Below, in pieces: positions 44,325 to 55,322 of a stretch of DNA of 64,000 bases. The notes under the pieces are model-generated. The model was not told the origin of the DNA and did no database searches. It saw nothing but the letters and a program-made list of their open reading frames with translations. The DNA is taken from assembly GCA_017311185.1 (NCBI GenBank), contig JAESUZ010005168.1, positions 62,001 through 126,000 of the forward strand. The letters run 5' to 3'. How positions within the stretch are numbered: the first letter of the stretch is position 1; each line of letters begins with the position of its first letter. A program made the translations under genes and the position numbers. This stretch comes from Proteles cristata cristata (lineage: Eukaryota > Chordata > Mammalia > Carnivora > Hyaenidae).

Positions 44325-44535
44325 GTAATAGAGTGATCAAGAGTGTAAATTCTGGAGTCAGAATGCCTTCAGTTCTGGCTCTGCCACTTGCCAGCTGTGT
44401 GACTTTGAACTCGCAATTTAACTTCTCTGAGCCCGTTTCCTCTTCTGTCAAATGAGTATACATAGGACCAAGGTCGTGTGAAAAGCTTAGCACTATGGCC
44501 TCAAGTATGGTCATCATTGTGATTATCGATATTAG
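44325..44535 (+). repeat. MIR fossil
   Basis: Clear plus-strand MIR: AGAGTGTAAATTCTGGAGTCA, CTGGCTCTGCCACTTGCCAGC, TGTGTGACTTTGAACTCGCAA, TTAACTTCTCTGAGCCCG, TTTCCTCTTCTGTCAAATGAG. Confidence 0.85.
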
Positions 44536-44786
44536 TCCGAAGGGCATTAGTCCCACCAGGTACTCCGAGAAAGGAAGCCGTGGTGGCTCAGGTAGGGAGA
44601 TGGTGCCTATGGGACCACATCTTGATGACATGACATTAGCATAAGAAAGGCCCTGAGAAGACTAGTTAAGCAAAATATTTAGTCTGATCCCATGTTTACT
44701 CAATTTATTTGTCTCTGCAAACTCTCTTTTCTCTTCTTGAATGTTCCTTGGAACACACTTGGAGAAATGTTAAGCCAGTGTGATTT

Positions 44787-44970
44787 AAAAAAATTTTTTG
44801 TTTTTTGACAGAGAGGGAGAGTGTGAAGGAGGGGCAGAGGAAGACACAGAGGGAGAGAGTGAGTCTTAAGCAGGCCCCATGCCCAGTGCAGAAGCTGACT
44901 CTGGGCCCCATCTTATGACCATGAGATCATGACCTGAGACAAAATCAAGAGTCCGATGCTTAACCAACTG
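44787..44970 (-). mobile_element. CAN-SINE, older type, head-truncated with intact target duplication
   Basis: Reverse-strand older-group copy (CATGAGATCATGACCTGAGAC, AAAATCAAGAGTCCGATGC). It ends at ..CCAACTG|AGCC and lacks the ~15 terminal head bases. The 14-base duplication AGCCAGTGTGATTT is perfect (44773-44786 and 44971-44984), so the truncation happened during insertion, not later. Confidence 0.92.
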
Positions 44971-44984
44971 AGCCAGTGTGATTT

Positions 44985-46190
44985 TAAACCACCCCTTCAC
45001 AATCATTACAGAAGTTTGTATTAACCCTCTGTGGAACTGATCACATAGATGTGTAGTAGATAAACACCACGATTTGCCCCAAAATGTATGCCAACCAGGG
45101 AAACACGAGAGAACATGCGTTGAAGGCCACCTGGTGATATGATGCGCTAATTGGTCCAAACCGCTTTTTCCTCTTCTTCTTTGTAAAATTACCAGTTTAT
45201 TATAAGCCACATATGCCTAAAGTGAAGAGCTGATCCTCCCCAGTTTCTGCTGATCGGTCTGCTCAAGTCTAACACTCTGGAAATAAAGACGTAAAGGATA
45301 GAAACAAGGTGGCCTTCTGGAAGATCCACAGGTATTTAGATAGCGGATATGTGGACATCTTTGTTAATCCTGTGCACTGACCAGGTGAAAATGCGACCAA
45401 GCGTTGTAGTTATTATAATAAGGACATGGTCGTGTCCTGCGGGTCAACTATCTGGTGTGACGAACACAGTACGCAGCTGCAGAAGCAGTGATGTCTTCCC
45501 ACTGTTTCTTAGTTTCCAAATCCAGGTCCTTGGGGGTGGTGGGCACATCCTGGAAACAATCTGAAGTTAGGAAACTTCCTTATCTAGAAAGGCTTAGGAC
45601 ACGGGCTGTGAACTCTGAACCAAGGTTAGATTTGGGACGTGCATGTGGCTTAGCAGCTAGAATAGGGTCAGAGTGAGCTGCAGAGAGGGTCGGGGCATGA
45701 ACGCATCATGTGTGTCCCGGGGAAGGAACTTCCCAAAAGGGACTTCTGTCTCAGGCTCGGCTCTGAGTCATGGCTGAGCAAGGTGTATGCTCCTGTTTGG
45801 GGCCCTACACGTTTTGGGACAGTCCTAATCCTAATCCAAATATTGCGCTCCATCCTCTCTCTCTACACACTCTTGAATATATTAGGATCACATCCTGATC
45901 TTAAATTAAGGCCAAGGTCACTCATAGCCCCACCCCACCCGCCCCCAGGAAAGACCAGCCAAGCCGGCCCTGCAACTCTCTCTCCAGCTGCGTAGCCTCC
46001 GGCACTTATTTCTTTCTTGAGCTTAGTTTTGCTTATTTAGAATCCCAGGGTTTGCAATAGATTATTTCTGGGTTCTCTTCTGGAACAAAGATTCTGGGGC
46101 TGTATGACTCAATGCAAAGGTTATGCCTCTGTCTTCAGGAATTGTTACCATTTGTTCAGTACTCCCTATTTTCTCTGAGGTGATTTCTTA
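44985..46190. other. Unique non-coding stretch
   Basis: No gene or repeat recognised across about 1.2 kb. It has mixed composition and only short frames. Confidence 0.45.
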
Positions 46191-46379
46191 AAAATGTTTA
46201 TTTATTTTTAGAGAGACTGTGTGAGCAAGGGAGGGGTAGAGAGAGAGGGAGACAGAGAATCTGAACCAGGTTTCGCACTGAGAGTGCAGAGCCCAATGTG
46301 GGGCTTGAATCCACACACCGTGAGATCATGACCTGAGCTGAAGTTGGACGCTTAACCGACTGAGCCCCCCAGGTGCCCC
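46191..46379 (-). mobile_element. CAN-SINE, intermediate type
   Basis: Reverse-strand copy with GCACTGAGAGTGCAGAGCCC in place of the type-1 GAGCTGTCAGCACAGAGCCC. Head CCGACTGAGCCCCCCAGGTG. It belongs with a third group that also includes the copies at 47.25, 55.1 and 60.0 kb. Confidence 0.92.
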
Positions 46380-46383
46380 TATG

Positions 46384-46499
46384 TTTTAAAAATTTATTTG
46401 CTTAACTTAAGTAAGCTGGAGGCCCAACACGAGGTTCAAACTCATAGCCCCAAGATCAAGAGCCACACTCTTTACTGGCTGAGCCGGTCAGGCACCCCC
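46384..46499 (-). mobile_element. CAN-SINE, older short form
   Basis: Reverse-strand remnant: GGAGGCCCAACACGAGGTTC, CATAGCCCCAAGATCAAGAGC, TGGCTGAGCCGGTCAGGCACC. The GA-rich body is missing. It abuts the SINE at 46191-46379 in the same orientation, so that copy probably inserted at this one's tail. Confidence 0.8.
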
Positions 46500-47054
46500 A
46501 AAAGCCATCAGTTTAGTTCTTCTGTCTAAAACCCAGATTTAACCCTGGATCCCGGTGTTAGACCAGAGCCCGTGTTTGTATCCAGCCTTGGGGGGCAGGG
46601 TGGGAGGGTGCGGTCTTTTATCAAAACGGGGCCACATCTTGGGAGATGATGCAACGATCTCTATTCCCCCCTCCGCTGCCTGTGTAAGGTTTTGTTAGTC
46701 CCGCAGTTAAGGTCAGGCAAAGGCTTCCTTCACACAGTGAAGACTGTGTGTCCCTTCAGGGGGGCCCGAGCTTCCGAACAGAATCCCGGGACAAAACAAG
46801 CTTCCCGGAGCCTTGGTCAGTGGGGGCTGGTGTAGCCCCCATGGCCCCAGGAGGTGACCGCCTGCAGGTGTTAGCTTTCTCATGCTAGAAGGGGCTATTT
46901 CTTGTGTTTGCTCTGACAGTGGTTGTTGAGTTAAATGCATCATTTCCCGAGTCTAAAATCTGGGTACAACAGGCTTTCTATGCGGGATGGTTCTAGGGGA
47001 AGAGACACAGCTATGCTGGAAGTGCCTGGACATTTGCTGGAGGACTTACCCGAG

Positions 47055-47186
47055 TTTTTTGCTGTTGTTGTTTAATTGAGATACAAACATATAACATTAT
47101 ATTCGTTTCAGTTGTACGACATGGTGATTGGATATTTATATACATTGGAAAGGGATCACTGAAAAAGTCTAGTCACTGCCAACTTT
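47055..47186 (-). repeat. Old LINE L1 3' UTR fragment, antisense
   Basis: TTTAATTGAGATACAAACATA, ACATTATATTCGTTTCAGTTG, TACGACATGGTGATTGGATAT, TTTATATACATTGGAAAGGGA match the reverse strand of the L1M-lineage 3' UTR. Confidence 0.75.
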
Positions 47187-47251
47187 TTTTTTAAAGTTTA
47201 TGTCTAAGAAATAAATGAGAAAGTTTATTTCTAAGTTATTAAAGTCATTCT

Positions 47252-47452
47252 CAGGACGCCTGGATGGCTCGGTCAGTTAAGCATCTGTTTCTTGATCTCA
47301 GCTCAGGTCATGATCTTGTGGTCTGTGGGATCGAGGCCCTGCCTCAGGCTCTGTGCTGAGAGTGTGGAGCCTGCTTAGGATTCTCTCTCTCCCTGTTCCT
47401 CTGCCCCTCCCCAGCTTGCACTCTTTCTCTCTCAAAATAAACATTTAAAAAA
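47252..47452 (+). mobile_element. CAN-SINE, third group
   Basis: Plus-strand copy with a variant head (ACGCCTGGATGGCTCGGTCAG) and a body with GTGCTGAGAGTGTGGAGCCT and TAGGATTCTCTCTCTCCC. It differs from type 1 (CAGCTCAGAGCCTGGAGCC) and type 2. Confidence 0.92.
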
Positions 47453-47972
47453 GGCAAGATATTCTAGTTAGAAAAATACATTAATCTTTGTCATATTCCC
47501 CTCCCCACTGTTTGAGTATAGAATAAAATAAAAGAATTGTTGAATCACTGTTGAAGAGTGAATGAAGGAACTGGTGAATAAAAGGAATAGATGAATGAAT
47601 GAATATCTGTGGAATGAGATCGATCTTGCAAGTGGTGGTCCAGAGGCATTGAGTTTGTCCCGATTCTCAGTGTGGTGGCATTTGACCCATTTCTACTATA
47701 TTCACACCACTGACTACAGTACTTTAACCTCTGACCAATCCAGGGCAAGTCAAGGATCTCCTACTCACTTGGCCCAGGTTCACGATAATGCTTGTAAAAC
47801 ACACACTAGGATGGAACGGTAGAGATACAAGTGGGGGCGTGTTTTATTTCTTTCAAGCTTCCTGGCATGGCTTTCCCGAGGTCCTGGCCTGAGTTTCTTT
47901 TATCCCTGGTCACGTAGCCCAGTAAGCTTTATCATAATTGTATTCAGGAGATTTCTCCTGTACTCCGAGAGT
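47453..47972. other. Unique non-coding stretch
   Basis: About 500 bases with a degenerate GAATGAAT-type run at 47560-47606, possibly an L2 terminus. No gene. Confidence 0.45.
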
Positions 47973-47988
47973 CCCTTACTATGTTTCT

Positions 47989-48210
47989 TTCTTTTTTTTT
48001 TTTAATGTTTTATTTATTTCTAGGAGAGAGAGAGGGAGACAGCATGAGCAGGGGAGGGTCAGAGAGAGAGGGAGTCACAGACTGAAACAGGCTCCAGGCT
48101 CTGAGCTGGCAGTCAGTACAGAGCCCGACGCGGGGCCCGAACCCACGAACCGCAAGATCATGACCTAAACGAAAGTCGGATGCTTAACCGACTAAGCCAC
48201 CCAGGCGCCC
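47989..48210 (-). mobile_element. CAN-SINE, type 2, young
   Basis: Reverse-strand copy close to the type-2 pattern (ATTTCTAGGAGAGAG, GGCAGTCAGTACAGAGCCC, CCTAAACGAAAGTCGGATGC, GACTAAGCCACCCAGGCG). The 16-base target duplication CCCTTACTATGTTTCT is perfect (47973-47988 and 48211-48226). Confidence 0.96.
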
Positions 48211-48226
48211 CCCTTACTATGTTTCT

Positions 48227-48616
48227 AATTCTTCTCCAAATGGGAATGTTCAACTAATCACCAGCGGAGAAGTAGACTATCCGTGTGGGGGGTAGAATTT
48301 AATTCCATATCTGTCTTAAAATTCTCATTCGACGTAGGAAATGACTCCTGTGACTCCTATGGTATGAACGACATTAAGAAAGAGAGAGATCATGTGTTCA
48401 GGACACATATATATATGAAAGAGGATCTGATCCAAATTGTAGACTAAAGCTTTTGGACTGTAGGAATTGGACCCCATTAGAGGTGCTCAGTTAAGACTTT
48501 TGTGTAAATGAATAAACAATAAAATTTTAGATAACGCCTGCCTTTGGTGTTTTAACTGGCCATCCTGACTCCTTAATATTTAAACGTTTAAATACTTTAA
48601 AATTTGTGTTTATTTT
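48227..48616. other. Unique non-coding stretch
   Basis: About 390 bases with a short (AT)5 run near 48407-48416. The right part (48440-48535) faintly resembles an L2 3' tail. No gene. Confidence 0.4.
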
Positions 48617-48830
48617 GGGGACCCCTGGGTGGCTCAGTTGGTTAAGTTTGTCAGACTTCAGCTCAGGTCATAATCTCACGGTTTGTGGGTTCGAGCCCCT
48701 TGTCGGGCTCTGTGCTGACAGCTCAGAGCCTGGAGCCTGCTTTGGACACTATGTCTCCTTCTCTCTCTGCTCCTCCCCTGCTTGTGCTGTCTCTCTCTCT
48801 CTCTGTCAAAAGTAAATAAACATTAAAAAA
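48617..48830 (+). mobile_element. CAN-SINE, felid type
   Basis: Plus-strand copy: GGGGACCCCTGGGTGGCTCAG head (variant), GGGTTCGAGCCCC B-box-like word, type-1 body, CAAAAGTAAATAAACATT tail followed by a GA-run. Confidence 0.94.
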
Positions 48831-49401
48831 GAGAGAGAGAGAGAACAAGAAAAGACAGAGCAAACAGGAGAAAGGGCAGTGCAGGCGTCAGGATGAGTGT
48901 GTAGGAAGGGCGGACACAGGGAAGAGTTTGGGGCATTTGGGCAGCAGAGAGCCTGGGTGGCTGGATCACAGAAAACAAGGGTGGGGGTGGGGGGAATAGA
49001 AGGCAACATAAGACCAGAGAAGCAACGAGGGACATCTAGGGGGGCACCTTGTGGGCCAGGAATGAATGTGAGTTTTATTCTAAGTGTGGGGAGATGTCAT
49101 GGAGGGCTTTGCACGGGGGCTCCACCTCCTCTACTTCATATTAAAGTGATTTCAGAGTGCTCCGTGGCTGCCGTGTGGAGATCGGACTGGAGAAGGGCAG
49201 GCATAGGAGCAGGAAGGCCACCCAGGATGGGTGGGGGTGGCGCCATGACTGAGTGTGGGTGACACAGCAGCTGGGCAGTGGAGACGTGCTCGGAAGAACG
49301 GAGTCGGGGTCCAGACTCTGTGACGGAGTCTTTGTAGATGCCTGCACAGATGAGATACACCAGTAACCTGACTGGAATCCAGGTTTAGAGTAATAAAAAC
49401 A
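48831..49401 (-). repeat. LINE L2 fossil, antisense
   Basis: AGGAATGAATGTGAGTTTTA, AGATGTCATGGAGGGCTTTGC, GTGGCTGCCGTGTGGAGATCG, GACTGGAGAAGGGCAGGCATA and GGAGCAGGAAGGCCACCCAGG follow the reverse complement of the L2 3' region. Frames here are chance. Confidence 0.65.
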
Positions 49402-49641
49402 GGGGCACCTTTGTGGCTCAGTCGGTTGAACGTCCAACTTCGGCTCAGGTCATGATCTTGTGGTTTGTGAGTTCGAGCCCCACATCGGGCTCTGTGCTGA
49501 CAGCTAGGAGCCTGGAGCCTCCTTCAGGGTTTGTGTCTCCCTCTCTGGCCCTCCCCGCCTCTCTCTCTCTCTCTCTGTCTTTATCATCTCTATCTCTATT
49601 TCTATCTCAAAAGTAAATAAACATTAAACAAATTTGAAAAA
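49402..49641 (+). mobile_element. CAN-SINE, felid type
   Basis: Plus-strand copy (GGGGCACCTTTGTGGCTCAG head) with an expanded TATCTCTATCTC region before its AAAAGTAAATAAACATT tail. Flanks TTTAGAGTAATAAAAACAG (49384) and TTTAGAATAACAAAAACAG (49642) form a long target duplication with two mismatches. Confidence 0.95.
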
Positions 49642-49660
49642 TTTAGAATAACAAAAACAG

Positions 49661-51115
49661 TCATCGGTGCATTGAGATTCTCCTTTTCTTCTTCTTTCGA
49701 AGACCCTTCTCCTCTTATTCATCTGGAAAACTCCAAACTACCCTTCATCGCTAGCTCATCACATTCTCTTGTGGTGATTTCTCTTATCCCAGGATGTCTG
49801 CTGCTCTCACCATATCACTTCCAGCACTGGGCGTAATTGAAAGAATTTTTAAAAATCACTTTGTTTATTATTATTATTGTTATTATTCTTTCTTACTGTT
49901 GTGATTTTGTCATCTAAACTGTATCTGCTATGTAGAGAGCCTGGTTTAGCAATGATTACCATGAAAAATAATTGCTGATTCATTTCTGGCAATGAATGTT
50001 TATCTCTACAAACATTTTAAATATGGGTAAGTTTTGTTACATACACATTCTTATGTCCTTGATTATTTTGAGTGGAGGCTGTACTGCGGTGCACATTATT
50101 ATTTTAAACATTATTATAAAGGTTCTAAACATTAGTTTTAAAAGTCTACCATAGGATTCTTGGGGAACAGTGTTCTATTATTCTTTCTCCAAAATTTATT
50201 TAAAAAGAATGCACGGATTAAGGTTAAGAAATGGGATCCTGGGTAATAGCAAAGGTGGGACCTAGGAATTTACGGTTTGTAATGATGGCTCCTTGTAGAC
50301 TTTCTGCTGTTATCTTGGATATCCCTCAGTGCTCACTTCAAGCCCCGTGTTCTCCACAAAGCCTTCCTGTTCAGTGGCTAATATTTCACCGAAATCTGTT
50401 GAGCTGTAGAATCGGGTCTGGGAATGTGGCTGCCTGATCAGCAGCTGCACTGCCCAGGTGCCGTGGATGGCCATCGAAGTTCTGCCCCTTGGAAAATAAT
50501 TGGAAGTCAAGCGGCGCGCCCCTCTCAGGCTTCAGCCTTAGACTACTGCACATGTGTTCTTTTATACTCTTTTCCCTTTGGACTAGAGCACTGAGTAGCT
50601 CATGACCAGCTCTGACCGCTCAGATGAAGAGAGTCCCCTCCAGCATTGCAGAGAAACAACATGGAAGGAACTGGGTCCATGAGTGGCCACTTACAGTAGA
50701 GCAGGTCACCTACCTGGGCGCCGGATGATCACGTGAGGGAGACCTAAGTCTCTCTGTTATTGGAACCACTGCGTTATCAATTTTTTTTTTCAGAGTAGCT
50801 AAGCCTTTAATTCTGTCTATATAAGCACTGGGACTTGAAGTGGAATGCTATTGCAACAAAAATCTAAAATATGTGTCATTGAATGTGGTGGTGGTAGAGC
50901 AGATATCATAGTCTGGAAAGCTCTGTTCTAGCATATGAGACATTTAGATGAACGAATCCATGTTCTAATCTTCATTTTGATCAATGCTTGCCTCTGTTGA
51001 ACTGTCATACATTTGATTTGAATCTTACTTAGTTCTCTATGTGCTTAGTCAGCATGTTGAAGGAGTACTTAGTGTGTCTTAATAATAACCCATTTGCATA
51101 TTGTTTTATAGTTTA
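49661..51115. other. Unique non-coding stretch
   Basis: No gene recognised. A degenerate (TTA)n run lies at 49865-49890. AT-rich throughout. The last ~60 bases resemble an antisense MIR-type piece that is then interrupted by two SINEs. Confidence 0.45.
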
Positions 51116-51138
51116 CAAGGTACTTTTACATTTCTCTT

Positions 51139-51391
51139 AGAAAATTTTTATTTTTTTCATTATTTTATTATTTTTTTAATGGTTTATTTCTGAGAGAGAG
51201 AGAGACAGAGACAGAGACAGTGTGAGCAGGAGAGGGTCAGAGAGAGAGGGAGACACAGAATCCGAAACAGGCTCCAGGCTCTGAGCTGGCTGTTAGCACG
51301 GAGCCCAACGCGGAGCTCGAACCCACGAACAGTGAGATCATAACCTGAGCCGAAGTCAGATGCTTAACTGACTGAGCCACCCAGGCGCCCC
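51139..51391 (-). mobile_element. CAN-SINE, felid type, nested in the tail of an older SINE
   Basis: Reverse-strand copy, head CTGAGCCACCCAGGCGCCCC. Flanks AGAAAATTTTTA (51139) and AGAAAAATTTTAAA (51393) are an A/T-rich, imperfect target duplication. It lies inside the tail end of the older SINE to its right. Confidence 0.92.
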
Positions 51392-51392
51392 C

Positions 51393-51436
51393 AGAAAAAT
51401 TTTAAATATTTATTTATTTTAAATGTGCGCATGTGC

Positions 51437-51484
<48 letters not shown>

Positions 51485-51650
51485 ACACAAGTAGGGGAGG
51501 GTCAGATAGAGAAGGGAGGGAGAGAATCCCAAGCAGGCTCCGCACTGTCAGCATAGCCCAACATGGGACCTGATCCCATGAACTGGGACATCATGACCTG
51601 AGCTGAAATTAAGGGTCAGACGTTTAACCGACTGAGCCACCCAGGTGTCC
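51393..51650 (-). mobile_element. CAN-SINE, older type, host of a nested insertion
   Basis: Reverse-strand older copy (CATGAACTGGGACATCATGAC, GAGCTGAAATTAAGGGTCAG) with an expanded (GA)n at 51441-51484. Its own diverged target duplication encloses both SINEs: CAAGGTACTTTTACATTTCT (51116) and CAAAGTGCTTTTATATTTCT (51651), three differences in 20. Confidence 0.92.
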
Positions 51651-51858
51651 CAAAGTGCTTTTATATTTCTTGGTGCATTTACTCTTCTCAAAAATAACGA
51701 GATGTTGGGATTTATTTATCTAGTCAACATTTATTAGGTGTCTTTTATGTGCCCTACAATGGCCTGAGTTTGTAGATAACTTATCAGCCTGGGGCTTTTG
51801 TCTTAAAAATGATTTCGCTTAAGGACAAATTAGAAGGACAAATAGGAGTCTCAGGTGA

Positions 51859-52099
51859 GGGGCACCTGGGTGGCTCAGTCGGTTAAGTGTCCGACTTCGG
51901 CTCAGGTCATGATCTCACGGTTCATGGGTTCAGGTCCCGTGTCGGGCTCTGCTGACAGCTAGCTCAGAGCCTAGAGTCTGTTTCAGATTCTGTATCTTCC
52001 TCTCTTTCTGACCTCCCCTGCTCACACTGTCTCTTTCTCTCTCTCTCAGAAATAAATAAAACATAAAAAAATAAAAAAATAAAAAATAAAAAACAAAAA
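51859..52099 (+). mobile_element. CAN-SINE, felid type
   Basis: Plus-strand copy, GGGCACCTGGGTGGCTCAG head, with a long (TAAAAAA)-like tail. The 15-base target duplication AGGAGTCTCAGGTGA is perfect (51844-51858 and 52100-52114). Confidence 0.96.
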
Positions 52100-52114
52100 A
52101 GGAGTCTCAGGTGA

Positions 52115-52944
52115 AAATCACAGTCATGACACAATCATGGTAACCATCATGGCTACTTTTGCATCTACTCTCTCCGACCTGGGGCATTAAAGCTCCATTT
52201 ATTGGACTAGCACTTCTGTATTCAAATGGCGAACTATCCAGAATCTCTTGAGGTTTGTAAAGTGTATTTATAAAATAATTCAGGGAATAATAATTTTTAT
52301 TTATATATTTCCATCCATTAATTGTAACCCTGAAGTAAAAAACAAATTATGTTGATTGCATCCAGTGGGGCTGTAAGTCAATTTGTCGATGGTGAGTTCA
52401 TCATATTCTGAGAGCATAGAAGGTAAGTGATTTTGGCGGTAGATGTTGTAAACCAGTACCAACCTGAGAGAGACTGGAAGGGGCCCCTGAACAGAGGTTG
52501 GATTACATTGTTTCTTAGAGTACCTAATATAGCACTTTTGTTTTTATCATGTTATGACTCAAAGGCTGATGGATGATTTGATTTCTTCAGGGTCACTTTG
52601 CCCAGACAAAGAAGCAGAGGCTTGAAGACAGGCAGTGAGGGTGAGAGCAAAATAAAATATATAACAGAGGAGGAAGAATCACCGGGCGGAGAGGGAAGGG
52701 GCAGGGTGGGTGGTGGGAGGGAAAGAACATGATGGGGCCTGAGCCGGGTAAAGGATAATTAGAAGGACTCGGGGCCTGTGGGGAGAAAGGAATAAAAGAA
52801 AACAAAACAGAAAAAGGAGAAGAGTTAGAGACAGTAGCTTTAGCCCAAATCAAAGTGTGGAAAGAAGAATGAGAACAAAATGAGAGATTCTTTTGGGGCT
52901 AGGTGCCTTTTAAGTGGAGTTTGGAAATGCATCGATGTTGAGAC
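52115..52944. other. Unique non-coding stretch, purine-rich right half
   Basis: No gene recognised. From 52612 to 52870 the plus strand is A/G-rich (GCAGAGGCTTGAAGACAGGC.., GGAGAGGGAAGGGGCAGGGT) and could be a degraded antisense L2 piece, but I cannot support that call. Confidence 0.4.
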
Positions 52945-52955
52945 ACTGAGATTTA

Positions 52956-53177
52956 ATTTTTTTAAATGCTTATTTATTTTTGAGAGAGAGAGACGGAGAG
53001 ACAGAGAGAGCACGAGCAGGGGAGGGGCAGAGAGACAGGGAGACACAGAATCCGAAGCAGGCCCTGGGCTCTGAGCTGTCAGCACAGAGCACGACGCAGG
53101 GCTCAAACACACAAACCTTGAGATCATGACCTGAGCCGAAGTTGGACGCTTAATCAACTGAGCCACCCAGGTGCCCC
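52956..53177 (-). mobile_element. CAN-SINE, felid type
   Basis: Reverse-strand full-length type-1 copy ending CTGAGCCACCCAGGTGCCCC. The target duplication ACTGAGATTTA is perfect (52945-52955 and 53183-53193). Confidence 0.95.
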
Positions 53178-53208
53178 AAGGTACTGAGATTTAAAAGACA
53201 GGGAATTG

Positions 53209-53325
53209 GGGCTCTGGGGTGGCTCAGCTGAATATTCGACTCTTGGTCTCAGTTCAGATCATGATCTCAGGGTTCGATCCCTGAGTTCGAGCCCCAAGCT
53301 GGGTGTGCAGGCTACTTTTAAAAAA
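53209..53325 (+). mobile_element. CAN-SINE, older short form
   Basis: Plus-strand remnant: GGGGCTCTGGGGTGGCTCAG, CTCTTGGTCTCAGTTCAGATC, CATGATCTCAGGGTTCGATCC, then directly to a TTTAAAAAAGG tail. The body is missing. Confidence 0.8.
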
Positions 53326-54599
53326 GGAGAGGCAGGGCCACAAAGAGGAAGTGAAGTGGTCGCCTGAGATGTCAGCTTCCCTCTGTCAGCTCAGCACAAG
53401 GAGCCCTTGAGCGTGAAGGCTTGGGCTTGACTTCTGTCTACAAAGCGTCCCCCAGATCATCACTATGGTTTCAATTGGTTTTGAAGTGTGACTGAAAGAA
53501 TTCTTTTGTTTTACTTCAGGCCGGCAGGTTTGCACTGTAACTATATCTGCTTTTCTACATCTCTGGTTGACACTGGGTTGACCTCTGCTTACCTCATTCT
53601 TGCTAAAAAGAAACATATCTAGTACCATCCACCTTTGTGATAAGAGCACAAGAAAACAAACAGTGGAAAGGCCCTTTAGAAGCAGATGACCTAGTCTTCG
53701 CCGTAAGAGCCACGCTACTAGAGAAGAGCCCAGGGACGGTCCGCTGTAGCTCTGTCACGAGAAGGGGGGACATAGTGTTTGAGCTCAGGGGCTGAGAGCT
53801 TTGCTCTGGGCACAGTTCTACACTTACCCTGACAAGAGCTTGCCGTGTGTGGTAAGTTCAATGAATAAATAAGGTGAAATGTGATTTCTTAGCCTGTGAT
53901 TCTGTTTCCACCCATAATTTCCATGCCCAGCTGAGGATCAGTAGCCCCAGGCAGATAGGCCACGTCATTAGAAAGAGCCTCCAGGGATATCCAGTTGACA
54001 GTTCTGTCTTCTCCTTGAATAATTAACCTTCTTCTCCACCTCCATCTTCCTTCTCTTGGTTTGACACAAACTACCCGAAGGTCACCAAAGCCCTCTAGGT
54101 TGTTCTAGGAATAGGATTTTGGGCCACCTCGGTGATGTGAGGCTAAAATACAGTCTGTGCCAGCGAAATATCAGGCACCCAGCATATTTTTGAGAAGCGT
54201 TAGTGACTGATGATTTTCCTTGTCTCTCACTTGCACAAATACCGTTGTCTTCAGTCAGGGAGAAGAGGAGATAAAGAAACAACTTTGAGTTTGGGAAATA
54301 AATCCTATTTAATTTATGTAATTGTTTTAACGTATGTGTCATAATGAATTAACTGACACATTGACGGAGTTGAAAGACTTTTGAAGATGGTTTTGGGTCT
54401 AGAAAGCCAAGTCTGAGGATTAGTGAATGTGTTGGAGGAAATAACGGTCAAGGAAGGAAATTAGACATGACTGCAAATACGCAGAAGGGGGCTCCAGAAA
54501 TGCGGATTTCTGAAAGTAGGTGAAATCCAAAGATTTGAAGGAGTGGAAAGCCTCCCACGAGGGAAGTCTTCCAGATGTCATTTCCATTTCATACCTTCA
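53326..54599. other. Unique non-coding stretch
   Basis: No gene or clear repeat; mixed composition with scattered short frames. Confidence 0.45.
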
Positions 54600-55275
54600 C
54601 TTCTGTGCCGTCTTCTCTGTGAGCAGGCTTTCTCAGGTGATCTCACCCAGATGCATGGCTTCCTCATGCCCATGACCCAAAGTCCTTGAGCCCCAGCTTT
54701 GGCCTCTCCCCCATCCACCAGGCTTCTTCAATCACTTTCTGATAGTTCTCCTTGGGTAGCTAAAAGGCATCTCAAAATTAGCATTTAAAAAACATCTCTT
54801 TGGGTTTCACCTTCCTTGCAACTTTCTCTGCCCCTTCTCTCCAATGAACCGCCTACCATTTTTTACCGTATCAGCATTCCTGTCTTCAAAGGTGATGCCT
54901 GATTCCAATTTACCATCAATTCTGTTGGCTCAACTTTTAAAATATCCATCCATTTCTTCCACTTGTTCCTGCTTCACTCTGATGTGAGTGTATCAGATGT
55001 TGCTTTACTAAAATATTTGTCTCCCTAACTTTTGTCCCCTTTTCACTCTCGTTCATTCCCACATAACAGGGAAATGACACTAAAACATTGGGGCGCCTGG
55101 CTAGCTCAGTTGGTTAAGGGTCCAACTCTTGAGTTTGGCTCAGGTCATGATCTCATAATTGTTGAGATGGAGCCTCACACTGAGCTCTGTGCTGACACCG
55201 TGGAGCCTGCTTGGGATTCTCTCTCTCTCCCTCTCTCTCTGCCCCTCCTCCACTTTTGCACGCATGTGGTCTCTC

Positions 55276-55322
<47 letters not shown>

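Noticed and set aside
52612..52870. Antisense L2 fossil
   Set aside because: The region is purine-rich like L2 antisense copies, but I could not match any specific L2 landmark.
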